This document shows positions 35,610-46,852 of a stretch of 64,000 nucleotides of DNA, in pieces; position 1 is the first letter of the stretch; each line of letters opens with the position of its first letter. The notes beneath the pieces are model-generated. The model was not told the DNA's origin. It was given only the letters and a program-made list of their open reading frames with translations, and ran no database searches. Made by a program: the position numbers and the translations under genes. Source of the stretch: Epinephelus fuscoguttatus (Eukaryota; Chordata; Actinopteri; Perciformes; Serranidae). Location: contig NC_064762.1 in assembly GCF_011397635.1 (NCBI RefSeq), positions 20,609,479 to 20,673,478 on the forward strand, given 5' to 3'.

Positions 35610-37570
35610 CAGTCAACAATTCTCTCTGATCTAGTCTTAACACGTAACATAGAGTACAGATGTTCATGATATTGCCCACCTTCCATATATTGAAATACCC
35701 AAAGATTACCTCTTTTAATGTGAGCTGGCAGCAAGAGAATCTCTGAGTAAACATACTCTATTTACCCGTTCCCAAATCCATTTAAATGTAATTAAAGCAA
35801 TTCTTGCATGTATTGTTCCCGAGGGCTGAACAAAGCAGCCTATCCTTCTCTTTTAGATCTGCACACATGCAGCCACCTACACACTTAAGCCCTTGGATGT
35901 CAGGTTCTCTAATTGGAGAGAATGTCTGTATTAACAGAAATGCCCTTTGTATTTGTCTGTCCCTTTGTGCCAAAGAGTGTGTTGGCTGACCCCTTTTGTT
36001 TAGGAAATAATGGTATGAAGAAAGGGTTTTTAGTGAAGTAATTGTACTGAGATAATTTGGATTTTAGAATCTTTTAGATGGTGTGCTTTGTATGCTGTAT
36101 CTGGCGTAAATGGCATCATAATCTGAGATACTCGCATTCAACTATTTTGGGAGGAATCAAACATCTAATAAAGAGCCTGATTGTCTTTCTGTGTAGAAAG
36201 ATTAATGTTATAACTACTCAGTGAGTTGTTAAATTGCAGAAGTGAAATAATTTCCAACAATACTCTGAAAGTGTTGTGTAGAAAAACAAAACCCTTGGTC
36301 ATTTTTAAAAAAAAAACCCACATCTATGCAGTCCTCGCAGACCAGACTGCGGGGGGGGACAGTAAATGGATGGATCCGGAAAAGAGATACTAAAAGAGAG
36401 GAGGGAGGGGAGATGGTGGGGAGATGGCGTTGTGTGGGGAGAGGTTAATAGTGCATAGAAGGATTGAGAGAGACAATAGGCCCGGCTAATGAGTCATGAA
36501 GCTGGCTTTAACTGGTGCGGAGGCATTTCCAAGCTGCACGCTACTCACTCTTTCATCACTGTGATTACCAGAAAATGCACACGTAATGGTGTTATCTGTG
36601 GTTTTTGCTTCTTTTGATTGGTTTAAACGCTTTTACTTGACTAGCTGCCAGATCAATAGTAAAAAAAAAGCAGATATTTGCACTATGAGGGTTTAAATTG
36701 GAAGAGAGTTGTTACAAAATGCTTCAAATAAATGCTTTTTATGACATATTTAACTTTCAAACTCTTTCTCATTAGTACAAAACCACTTTAAAATAAAGTC
36801 CTCTTCCATTATGTTTATCTCAAAGAGACTGTTACATTTGAAAACCCTATTAAATCTAATTAATATTAGAGTATGTCTATACAGATATTTTTCCATGCTC
36901 TGCAGCTGTTGGAGAATTAAGCACCGGGACACAGACAGGATTAGACAGCGTTGAGCACAAGCCAAAAGCCAAACTTGTTCAAACACCTAATCAAATATGA
37001 CATTGCATTCCCTTAGGGACTCTTTAAACTCATCTTTATTCTTCTGAGTAATTGAAAGATATAAATAATGGTAGTCAGACTCCTGACTCAAATGACAGGT
37101 TGCTGCATGCTAACAGCTTTTTTACACGCTCCCTCTCCTCCTGCTGGAGTCAAAATGAAGAATCATAGTCTGAGTGTTGTATGCAGGCTTATTTAGACTT
37201 TATACATCACTAGAATACCTCGGAGGCTGGCAGTGTTTCATATCCAGTCAGCGCTGCTCTGGCACTAATCCAGAGGAGATCAGCAGGGGCATCAGGGAAT
37301 GCTGAGTCCATCTCTGGCCTGCAGCTCAGCAGTTGCCCGTCTAGACTGCCTGGCAGCTCAGTAATGATGAGCACAACATCACCACGCCCTTTAAATCGAC
37401 TGTATCAGGATGATTTTCATGGACTGAGATCCATGCAAATTCGGAGGACGGAAGAACAAGATTATCAGAGATTAAACAGCATTAGTAAAATATTGGTTTA
37501 AGTGCTGCTCTCAAAGGAAAGACAAACATTCTTAACCAAAAGTTAAACAAAAATCAAAGAAACAATTACA
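35610..37570. other. Intergenic, no gene seen
   Basis: Largely unique-looking DNA between the LINE remnant and the CD24 3' end. A purine-rich block occurs at 36340-36480. The balanced stretch 36480-36660 could be a conserved non-coding element, but alignment is needed. Confidence 0.4.
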
Positions 37571-37574
37571 GCTG

Positions 37575-38449
37575 TCGTTGTTTTTCATAATTTATTGTAC
37601 ATTGTCATTTCTTCCATTATCTTATACCCAAACTAATAAACAGTACAACGTTTCAATTTATACAAAATATAAACTATAAAGGGGAAATATAAATCTAACA
37701 TTAACCCGTCCCATATGGTTACACATACAGCCATTTCCTGGGTCTAACCTATGGGTGAAGGGAGGGGGGAAAGGTGTCAATCAAACCCTCATTGTAAAAG
37801 ACCACAACTCTTTAAAAATCACAAGGCAAAACTGACACAAGTTTTGTGGCAACTGATTTGCTACATACATCTCTTTGACATTTCTAATAAAAAGACAGAG
37901 GAGCCAAATTATGAAAGAACCCAACTAAAAATGTCATCTGGCTCACGCTTTTGTTTTGTCTTTTTAAAACCCTCCTACTGTTTGTGCCAAACTTCACTTA
38001 ACAGACAAAAACCATTCTGATATAGATTGCCAGGTGGATTTGAAGCCACAGAAAGAACTCTGTACACTCAAGTGGTCCGCATTTCAATCAAGACACGTGA
38101 CATGACAACCGCAGCCCTGAGCATCTCCAAAATGTGATGGCGTGACTATGGAAACGCAAAGCCAAAAGGGAAGCTGGGTGAACCGCCATTCCTTTTGATT
38201 CCATGCAAAGGGCCTGAGGGGTTCGTGGTGATAATCTCCAGCTGAAGGTTAAACCCCCTTTATTGAAAGAAATGTCTTGAATTATACGTATTTGTTTTAT
38301 CATTACTTAAGGAGGACAACGAAGGTTGTGGAGTCCATCCATGTTAGTCTTGTGGTCTCTGTGCAGTGCGGTGAAGGGGAGAAGAGTGAGGTTGGACTGG
38401 GTGGGATGATGAGGGGTGGGGGGGCGGGGGGGCTGTGGGGTCCAGGGCT
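37575..38449 (-). other. cd24 3' untranslated region with two candidate poly(A) signals
   Basis: On the minus strand AATAAA occurs at 38264-38259 (about 190 nt after the stop) and again at 37596-37591. Which one is used, or both, cannot be decided from sequence. Long 3'UTRs are usual for CD24. Confidence 0.5.
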
Positions 38450-38653
38450 TCAACAGTAGCGCTGCAGCAGAGAGGCTGCCATGATGACGGGGATCAGGAA
38501 AGAGATGGCGCCTGCGTGCAGCGAGACGCCTGCTCCGGTGGGCTTGGTGGTGTTGGCCGAAATGCTGTGCATGTCTGTGGCCATGGTGGTAGCATTGGGG
38601 TTGGAGGTGGAGTTTCCCCCTGCTGTGGCGTCTGTGCTGTTCTGGGACACCAC
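38450..38653 (-). CDS. cd24: cd24 coding exon 2 (ectodomain and GPI signal)
   Basis: Acceptor CCTCTTACAG, then VVSQNSTDATAGGNSTSNPN and onward to SLLQRYC and a stop at 38450. Begins in phase 0. Confidence 0.88.
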   Translation of the reverse strand: MVSQNSTDATAGGNSTSNPNATTMATDMHSISANTTKPTGAGVSLHAGAISFLIPVIMAASLLQRYC

Positions 38654-40269
38654 CTGTAAGAGGGAGGAGAGGAGGATGGAGGGATGAGGAGGGTTTCAAA
38701 CTTTCAAAGTATTCTGTGATAAAGCCTGTGCTTCAGTGCTGAACTTAGACACAGATGATAGAGGTGGCCACCTAGGGTGCCGCCCAGAATGGGGGCAATA
38801 TTTTTTTATTTATTTTTTTTCATTAAAGGGTTTTTTGGGGGGGAGTTTTTCCAGATCTGCTGTGAGGGTCCAAATGACAGAGGGATGTTGTATGTCGTAA
38901 AGCCCTCTGAGGCAAATTGAGATTTGTGATTACTTTATTTTATTTATTTTTATTTTGTTTTATTTTATTTTATTCTATTTTATTTATTTTTTTAGGTCGT
39001 TTTATTTTATGTTATTTTATTTATTTTTTAGTTTGTTTTATTTTATTTATCTGTATTTTATTTTATTTTATTTTATTTTAAAGAATTTTGAAAAATAAAA
39101 AGTCCAACATAACTTAGATGCAATGGCGGATCTCCCTATAGACGACATAACCACTCACCTAAGGCACCAGGGCACCACCCAGAACGACCCCCATCCCCAC
39201 CCCAACACCACCACCACCATATTTTATTTTATTTCATTTTTCAAAATTAAAATGAAATTCAAATTTTTTTGAAAATGATCCAAACCAGAGCCCTAATGCT
39301 AATGCTAAGTGTCACTCTGTAGGCTAGTTATCAGTTATTTATTTTAATTGCTTGTTAACTTTGCCCTTGTTCTTGTTTGTAAAAAAAACACAATAAATAT
39401 AAAAGATTTTTTTTTCAGGGTGCCGGGGGAAGCTTGCCCAGGGTGCTGAATGTGCTAGGTCCAGCACTGCTTCGACAAAATACACTTAATGATAAATACC
39501 TGACCTGATAAGTTAAAAAAAATACCTGATAAGTTTTGCAGGAAGTGATTAGTACAGAATAAAACTTAAAGCATGCACTGAGCTCAGAAACAGTGGTGCA
39601 AACTATTACAGAACACTGGAAATCAATTAAAATCCATTAATCTTTACCACAGTTATTTCTGCCTACTCGTTTAGCTGATAATATACTTCCTAACAGCAAA
39701 GAAAAAGCAAAAAAAAAAAAAGATAAGAGAGACCCAAGTTTCTGCGCCTGCGTATCAGGTTTCTTATAGCCCACACACACACACACCGAAAAGAAACTTT
39801 AGATTCCCTCCCAGCCTTTGTACAGGTACACAATACACTGCACCTGAATCATTAATTCGCTGGAGTGTACGCTAATCAAGAGCTGAAGATAAATGTGAAA
39901 AATTATCAGGACTGAGGATGAAGTGTAATTAATAAAGACACACACCAATTTAGAAATCGACAGACTAGAATTGAGGATCATATTAATTTCCCAAGAGAGC
40001 TTCAAGTCTAGCCTGTAATCCAGACCATCACAGCAAGCGAGTATTACAGTGTAAACCCAGACTGGAAACATCATTAAAGTCGAGTAACCCTGCAGCACAC
40101 AGTTCATTTCCATCTGTATTCAAAATATATTAAATAAAAAAAAGCCCCCCGCATCACTACTTAATGAACACAATCAGATTAAAGCATCCAGAATATATAA
40201 TCATACCTGTGTTGATAAACATATGGCGAACACAATCACTCCCAGCTGAACGATCGTCATTTTAGACAT
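38450..40269 (-). CDS. cd24: CD24-like small GPI-anchored sialomucin
   Basis: Two coding exons (40269-40207 and 38653-38450) join in phase 0 to give 88 residues. Seen: a hydrophobic signal peptide (residues 4-20, MTIVQLGVIVFAICLST); a short Ser/Thr/Asn-rich ectodomain with four N-glycosylation sequons (N26, N35, N41, N55) and many possible O-glycan sites; small residues GAG at 61-63 as a plausible GPI-attachment region; and a C-terminal hydrophobic tail (about 66-84) ending QRYC. This is the full architecture of CD24 (80 residues in human), in which almost only the layout is conserved. Known role: a glycosylated surface ligand for selectins and Siglec-type receptors, on lymphoid, neural and epithelial cells. 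Position between RTN4IP1 and SOBP supports orthology with human 6q21. Start: ATG at 40269; M4 (40260) is possible. Confidence 0.88.
38780..39660. repeat. Repeat-rich cd24 intron, including TTTTA low-complexity
   Basis: Contains AGGGTGCCGCCCAGAATGGG, a (TTTTA)n-like run (about 38930-39080), and CAGGGTGCCGGGGGAAGCTT then GTGCTGAATGTGCTAGGTCC. The part 39385-39660 is duplicated at 41745-42065. Confidence 0.75.
40207..40269 (-). CDS. cd24: cd24 coding exon 1 (signal peptide)
   Basis: 63 nt, 21 codons: MSKMTIVQLGVIVFAICLST plus Q, with donor GTATGA at 40206-40201. A T-run immediately upstream on the plus strand (A-run in the transcript leader) separates it from the TATA region. Confidence 0.87.
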
Positions 40270-40372
40270 TTTTTTTTTTTTTTTGCAGTAATTTGGCCAG
40301 GTGGAGGAGACTGCCCACAGACGCTGCTTCTCTCTAATGTGGACGCTGCATCAGACGGAGCTTTTTATACCA
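40270..40372 (-). promoter_or_regulatory. cd24: cd24 core promoter with TATA box and short leader
   Basis: The minus strand reads GGTATAAAAAGCTCC with the TATA element at 40369-40362. A start about 25-30 bases downstream would give a leader of roughly 65-70 nt before the ATG at 40269. Confidence 0.7.
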
Positions 40373-40759
40373 GCTACAGGTCTGTGACGTCAGCTATAGG
40401 ATCCTAACAGACCCGGACATGGTGGAAATAACAGTTACACAGAAATGCAACATAGGCTATCAATGGAAAGAGGTTTGAGCGCAGGAGCGTCAATCATGGA
40501 AATAATGACACACTTTGGGCTCCTTGTATTCCGCAGAAGGCTTTAAAACACGTTTGGGAAGTGAGCTGAGCTGCGCATGCTCCGTAGCAGTCACATTTTA
40601 TCCACTTTTTTTTTTTTTTTTTTTTTTTTACCATATGTCAACACGTCTTGATCGATGACACGAGTCCGTGTGATGAAGACTCCATTTTTATCATCATAGT
40701 GACAGAGGAAGGCGGACTGGGTACCACCACCTGCACTCTGCTCCCACCGTTATGTTGCC

Positions 40760-40972
40760 ATGGTGATAATGATTCGTGGGCTGCTTGGCTCCCAGGCTGT
40801 CATTTGGTTTCTTATTATTGAGATGTCAGTAGCTGCTTCTACCGGTAAAACTCCGTTGCTTCACTTCGACTTGTATTGGCAAGAAAGTCACATAGATCGA
40901 ATAAACGATGGAAGAAATGGCAAAGTTAAGTTAACACAACCTGTTGAGCAGGAACTCACGCCGAGGCTATAA
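40760..40972 (+). CDS. Small open frame with signal-anchor-like start, doubtful
   Basis: 70 codons beginning MVIMIRGLLGSQAVIWFLII, then EMSVAASTGKTPLLHF. The N-terminal hydrophobic stretch looks like a signal peptide. It lies head-to-head with cd24, about 400 bases from its TATA box, and overlaps an RFX-like palindrome (GTTGCCATGGTGAT, 40754-40767). I do not recognise the product, and the C-terminal half has no motif. It may be chance coding or the first exon of an unrecognised transcript. Confidence 0.2.
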   Translation: MVIMIRGLLGSQAVIWFLIIEMSVAASTGKTPLLHFDLYWQESHIDRINDGRNGKVKLTQPVEQELTPRL

Positions 40973-41329
40973 GTGTGGCAACAGCGACACCTAGTGTCCA
41001 GCACTGGAATTGACCTGGTATATTAATAAACCCATTAAAGGTAAAAGTAGTACAGCAGATCTTCATTCCCTTAAATTTATCACTTGCAAAATCAATTTTT
41101 GGTAACATTTAGGGGTGTCACATTATGGGATGGCTTTGCCCACCTGGCAAAAAAAACTGCTCCTCTATAAAAAGTTATAAAAGATGCTTAAAAACTGTTT
41201 TTTTGCTTTTGCTCCTTGAAACACTTCTATCTTGTATATCTGTATATTTTGCCAGATATTTCATACTCTGTTGTTCTATAACTGTGCCCACCCAGTGAGT
41301 GGCCCTGACCCAGGGTACCCACACTGTAG

Positions 41330-41650
41330 AAATTATTAAGTCGGTTTAATTTGAAAACTTAAGTTCAATTGCTGCCTTAAAAATGCGAGTAAACTCAACT
41401 TCAAGAAAACCTTTCTTTCAACTCAGAAAGATAAGTTATATAAGCTCAACTTGATGCTTGGAGTTGAAATGACTTGCCTTCTCTTGTCAAACAAACTTAT
41501 AATTTGACACTATTTCAACTCACAAAATTCATTTACATCAGTTGTTCAATTAATGATTATGTGTTGTTTGAATCCGACACTCTGAGTTGAAACAACTCAC
41601 TATATTACATTATACATTTAAGAAAACTTGCTTTGTGTTGTCAAAAGAAC
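41330..41650. repeat. MITE-like block rich in AACTCA / TGAGTT motifs
   Basis: Contains AAACTCAACTTCAAGAAAAC, TTGAGTTGAAATGA-like pieces and CACTCTGAGTTGAAACAACT in opposing orientations, as in a common fish palindromic element. Exact ends are not fixed. Confidence 0.45.
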
Positions 41651-41744
41651 GCATTGGTTGTCTGGTTGGTACTGGTCGTACAGCATTCTCTGGAACAAGA
41701 ATTAAGGGATAAATAAAGCTCTATTGAACTGAATTGAATTGTTT

Positions 41745-42065
41745 GTAATAAATACAATAAATATAAAATGTAATTTTTTTCAAGGCACCATGGGGCCGCT
41801 TGCCTAGGGTGCTTAATGTGCTAGCTCTGGCACTGCCTAGACTTCACATGAGCAAATACACTTAATGACAAATACCAGATGCTAAATGTAGACCTGATAA
41901 GTTACCAAAAAAAAAAAAAAAAACGAATAAGTTTTGCAGGAAGGGATTAGTATGGAACAAAACTTAAAGCTTGCATTGAATCCATGAACATTGGTACAAA
42001 TGTTCAGAAAACACCAGAAATCAATTAAAATGTCCATTAATCTTTATCAAGGTTTAAATTATTAC
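41745..42065. repeat. Second copy of the 39385-39660 block, upstream of cd24
   Basis: Aligned landmarks in order: ACAATAAATATAAAA, GCTTGCC.AGGGTGCT, AATACACTTAATGA, TAAGTTTTGCAGGAAG, GATTAGTA, AAATCAATTAAAAT and CCATTAATCTTTA. Same orientation as the first copy and about 2.4 kb away, with cd24 exon 1 and promoter between them. Confidence 0.8.
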
Positions 42066-42767
42066 CACAATAATTGAACTGAATTGAATTGAATTGAATT
42101 AAAAGAACATTAAACTGCTGTTTTGTAACTGCTTTTCTCTTCCCATATATCCGTAACAATCTCTAGACATTTTTCATCTTTTTTCCTCACTTAAAGACAT
42201 TTATATATAAATGTACTATATGTATATGAATTGCTATGACAGGCAACCATGCACCATCGTCCGAGTTACATTATTAGCAAATGTACCATAATCATAAGTA
42301 AACTTAACAAATTGCCATTTTTATTGCTACTGGTTCTAGTATTACAGTGTAGGCTACTGTAGTCCTGCGTGTGGTTTGTCCAAGTGGTGCTGCTTGACTG
42401 CTGTGGATAGGTACAATCAATGTCAAACACTGTACTGTCTCTTTAATTCGTTACTTTCAAATATATTAAAAAGTTGAAAACAAGAATGTCATACTGGGTT
42501 GTTGACTGAGTGTGGGGACCACTAGACCAACCGGCAGATTTTGCCCCCTCCACTGCTGACTCAATGACTACGGCCCTGCAAAAAACAGTAGTCAGATGTA
42601 ATCAGTTACATTACTTTGATTACTGTAAGTAATTAAAATAGTTATAATACTTATTACTTTTTAACAGGGTAGCCTAACTGTTACATTTCAAAAGTGACCT
42701 TCCCAACACTGCCTGTTACTAAGTTTGAACTCTTGAGGTAGTAAAGACTGAAAGAACGTATAAATCG

Positions 42768-42932
42768 GTTGCTAGGAGACACCTGTGGACCGTCCAATCA
42801 AGAGCAACCACTTATGTAAACAGGAAGTCACTGTAGTGTCACAAGCTAGCGTAACATACGAAAAGACACAAACGATGTAGCTTTGTAAATGCCCGATATT
42901 ACTTGGTTTTAATTGTCTGCAAACATGAAGAG
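42768..42932 (+). promoter_or_regulatory. Possible promoter with X-box-like site and tiny ATG exon
   Basis: GTTGCTAGGAGAC (42768-42780) resembles an RFX X-box, CCAAT lies at about 42794, and 130 bases on is ATGAAGAG (42925-42932) directly followed by a donor GTACGA. No downstream exon could be tied to it with confidence. Confidence 0.3.
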
Positions 42933-42934
42933 GT

Positions 42935-45900
42935 ACGATTTTTTTTTCAGAGTTAGTATTATACATACAGTTCACCATGAGTTTGGAGAGGAATTATCCC
43001 ATTTATGCTAAGCTAACTGATGTTTATATCCATTAGCATATTAGCATTAAATGTGTAATTTTCGTGAAATATACGGCTTATTGAAAAACTAAAGATTCAC
43101 ATTGTTATGAAACAGCATTATCATTTTTTCAGGCCAGATATGTCAAGCGTATTTAATATCACCTTCTTAAGTTAACTCTTCACCCAAAACATTTTATATA
43201 TTAGCAAGCTAAAGCTAACGTTAGCTTTGTCAGTTGGTCCAGTTAGCACAAGCGTTAACACTCAGTGGGTGTGAAATATTTTGCAACAACTAATCTCTGT
43301 TTGTCACATGTAGTAACATTTTATTTTTATATTTAGGATGTTATATCGGCACCGGATTATAACGACTGAAGTAAATGTACACAAATACACAAACTCTGGC
43401 GACACAATAGAGAGGAGGGGGTGCAACTACAGTTCAGCAACAAAGCAGTACTTGTAATGTAGCCTATAAGGGTGGGGACACATCATCCCCAATATTCAAG
43501 TATGCTCATATGTTGCATGTGTAATTTGTGTAGTCAGTGATAACTTTTATTTATTACATATTCGTATCCTGTATAGCTTTACCCGCTCATGATAGATAAC
43601 ATATCAGGACGTGAGTTTAGGAAATAAATTTAAATGTCAAAGTTGTTAATCAAATGTGAATGTTTCATATGCCTCAGATCAGTTTATTTGGTCACTGAGG
43701 CAGAAACACAGATGCCCTCATCATGACTGTATTTGCATGTAATTTGATGCAGGGAAAACACCAGACTATATTCACTGACACAACTATGCAAAACCATTGG
43801 GTGGACAACGCCCCCTTATGGTGGAAACACATTACTGTAAACCGCAGTGGATCACACAGAGTATCCCTCTCTTAATGCTGAGGACCAGACTACAACATTT
43901 TCAATCATCTTCTAAACTGACAGGGTATTTTCACTGTAATCATGTATCCATGGACAATAATGCAAGTAATGATACACAAAGTGGCCAATTTTTATGATTC
44001 AGACCAGATGTTGGGGATTGTAACTTTAGACCTATAAATACTGTCTGTAGTCCTCTATCATTTGTGTAAGTGGATTTCTGAGGGAACAGTGAGACGGTCT
44101 TATCCCCTCCTTCACCCCCCAGAGGAACCTGAAGGGACAGCGCTCCCTGCAGAGGCACCAGATGTGCGCTGTTATGGAAAGCCGGAGAGAGGGGCCTTTT
44201 GTGAGGCATCAGATAAGCCCTGTTCCCAAAGCCGGGCCGGATCGGGTATCATCAGCGGGTGTACGAGGGGGCGAAACCCAAGCCCCGCGCACTGGATCAG
44301 GTTTCTGTTTACACGAGCCATGGTCCCTGGATTCCTCCAACCAGAGCAGACTGAGGACGGCTGGAGACAGGGAGGAGAGGGGCTGTGAAACAGCCTTCAC
44401 GTCCCTCCTGTCTGTCTACCTGTCTGTCTCTCTGCATGGGGTTTAGTGTCCAAGTGAAAGTTCTGCTGGAGAGAGATTTCAGGATGCAGCAGAGCCCTGT
44501 TTACCTACATATTTGGTAATGACATGACCAACTTTATGACTTAAATCCATCACAATAAGTAGTAGTAATAACCTGATGTTAGGTAAAATAGGGATGTTTA
44601 GAATAAAAACAAATTTAGCAGTAAATAGTGGTAAAATAATTATCAGAGTTTTCCAACTTCAACAACTCTGACATGACATTGATGTTTGTGTTGCTGAATG
44701 TAACTCTATCCTCTCCATCTTTTCATCACCAGCCTGGAAACATCATATTGTAATAAATCCTCTGGCCTCTCCCATCAAGAATAACCATGGGACAAATATT
44801 TACGCGCACAGACACAGGACACACACCTCCCTCATATGTGAACATAAATCCTGCCCTCAGGCGTGTGTGGTACTTTTCCTAGGGCAAGGGGTGGCTCAGG
44901 GGCCAAATGTGGACGTTTCAGGTGTTTTTTATGCCGCGTGCACACATACACACACACATCGTGGCTCACAAACAGACACACTGATCAAACAGATGCCATT
45001 TGAGAAAGCCCCATACATTCTGCCATGGTATCATTTAACTCACGGCGTTCTTTTCATCTCTTTATTTTAAGACAAGAGTATACAGACAGTGTTTGTACTG
45101 TGTCCCCCTCAGATAAAACACAGTCTTTGCATTCCTTATGAAATGTATCTGTTGAGATTTGGGAGGGGTGGGCGCCAGGTGTTGGGTTACATCAAATCAC
45201 AGGGCCCTCCCTTCCCTATCCGAGAGGGCAGCGTCAAGGTAGACAGAAAGAGGGCATATTAGACCGGAAGCTAGGCGACTTTGTTTTCATAATAAAAGCA
45301 GAAAACGTATTAGCGTCCAAAGAAGGTCCCAGAGCCTTCAAATTGTATTCAGATGCAAATAATTATTTGTAAGATGTGCAGCACATGTTTCTTGTGTAAC
45401 CTAGCATACAATATGAGCTTAATATTAAGCAATCTAGTACTAAATAAAAGAGATGGTGCTGTGATTGTTCTTCATACACCTTTGAGCAGAGCAAATGAGT
45501 CTCAACCAGTTGTGTTTATACTATTTATGCCTTTTCTTCTATGTTGTGATTGCATTTGCATTATTATGCATTTTTCATCATTGAAATAACATTAAAACAG
45601 ATAAAGTGCCATAAATCTCAGACACCTTTGTGGCAACAGACAATGCTGTTTATATTCTACTGGACATTAATTGACAGGAAATATTGCTTGCATTTACTAC
45701 GTTTTTGTCTCCAAAGTTTTGATACAAATTGACCATAGTATCTTCATTTAATTTTTAGTTTTTAACTTTATTTTTATAGACTTATATGTGTTATAGAATG
45801 AAATATAAAAAGAGAAGGGGTTAAGTTGTGGAGTTGTTTCATTCCAGTCCATTTCTGTACCTTTTATTTGTTTCCCCATTGGGTGGGTTGATTTGTGTCC

Positions 45901-46290
45901 TTATATTTAGGAAATCAGTCCACTTGTATGACCATACAATGAGCAATGACAGTGCAATTCCATTAAAAGTCCAAAGCATAGGGCCAAAACCGTTTGTTGT
46001 TATCTATTTTATTCACTAAAGGGGGGTTGTTTTCCTCCAAAAATCTACTAACTTTCACTCATATATGCAAACATATATACATATACACACATAGATATAC
46101 TGATGCATATATATATATATATATATGTACACACACACGCCAATGTAAAAACATACACAACTACTTTACATATCTTTGCAGACACATCTGTACACACATA
46201 TTATGTCATTACCTTCATTCTCACACTTATGTATGTATAAATATTTTTACTAACTACACGTCATTGAGTAGGAGCCGCTATATCAAAATG
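42935..46290. other. SOBP upstream region, no gene supported
   Basis: Gene-free 3.4 kb. A GC-richer block (44090-44450) contains two AGATAAG-type GATA sites near 44211 and looks unique, so it is the best candidate here for a conserved regulatory element. The reading frames across it have no domain signatures. An AT/AC microsatellite runs at 46060-46140. Confidence 0.4.
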
Positions 46291-46304
46291 AGATGTCCAC
46301 TTTC

Positions 46305-46384
46305 TCCATCCATCCATCCATCCATCCATCCATTTTCATCTGCTTATCCAGGGCGGGGTCGCGGGGGCAGCACTAAGTGCCACT
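46305..46384. repeat. (CCAT)n and SINE-type 3' fragment
   Basis: A CCAT tetranucleotide run (46305-46334) is followed by TTTTCATCTGCTTATCCAGG and GCGGGGTCGCGGGGGCAGCA, a motif found at the ends of common fish retroposons. Confidence 0.6.
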
Positions 46385-46759
46385 AAAAGAGTTCTGTAGT
46401 GGAGTGGTAGATTATTGGGCCCACTTTGGTTTTCCCTTTTACGCACTGTTACGTTTAGCCGTAATTAACAATTTTCTTTGAAAGTCCCAACCGGAAACTG
46501 TGTCTTTGTTACCTGCAGATACTTGACAGTGTCGGAGAAGAGAGGGTGAGGATTGTTCAGCGGCGGAGCCTCCAGCCCGGAGCGCACGCATGTTCAGTGG
46601 ACTCGAATGGTGCGAAGCCCCAGATGAGGGACTCAGACGTCCGGGAATGACAGCCGCTGTCACCGGGAGTGACAGCTTTCACTCTGAGCTACTCCGCTGA
46701 AAAACCCCTCCAGCTGACACCCAACACTGATCCGGATCGGATCCAGCCACACCAGGACT

Positions 46760-46852
46760 ATGCCAGAGATGGAGAAAGGGAGACCACCGGAAAATAAACG
46801 CAGCAGGAAACCTGCGCACCCCGTGAAGAGGGAGATCAACCAGGAGATGAAG
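46760..46852 (+). CDS. sobp: sobp coding exon 1
   Basis: 31 codons: [20 protein letters not shown] then [11 protein letters not shown], with donor GTGAGA. Human begins [20 protein letters not shown]. The start is the first ATG in a CpG-containing leader (about 46480-46759). Confidence 0.95.

Noticed and set aside
38435..38687. Plus-strand frames over cd24 exon 2
   Set aside because: Antisense shadows of the CD24 coding exon.
44062..44446. Overlapping 108- and 94-codon frames upstream of sobp
   Set aside because: Two frames and both strands are open because the block is GC-rich; none shows a motif. Better regarded as possible non-coding regulatory DNA.
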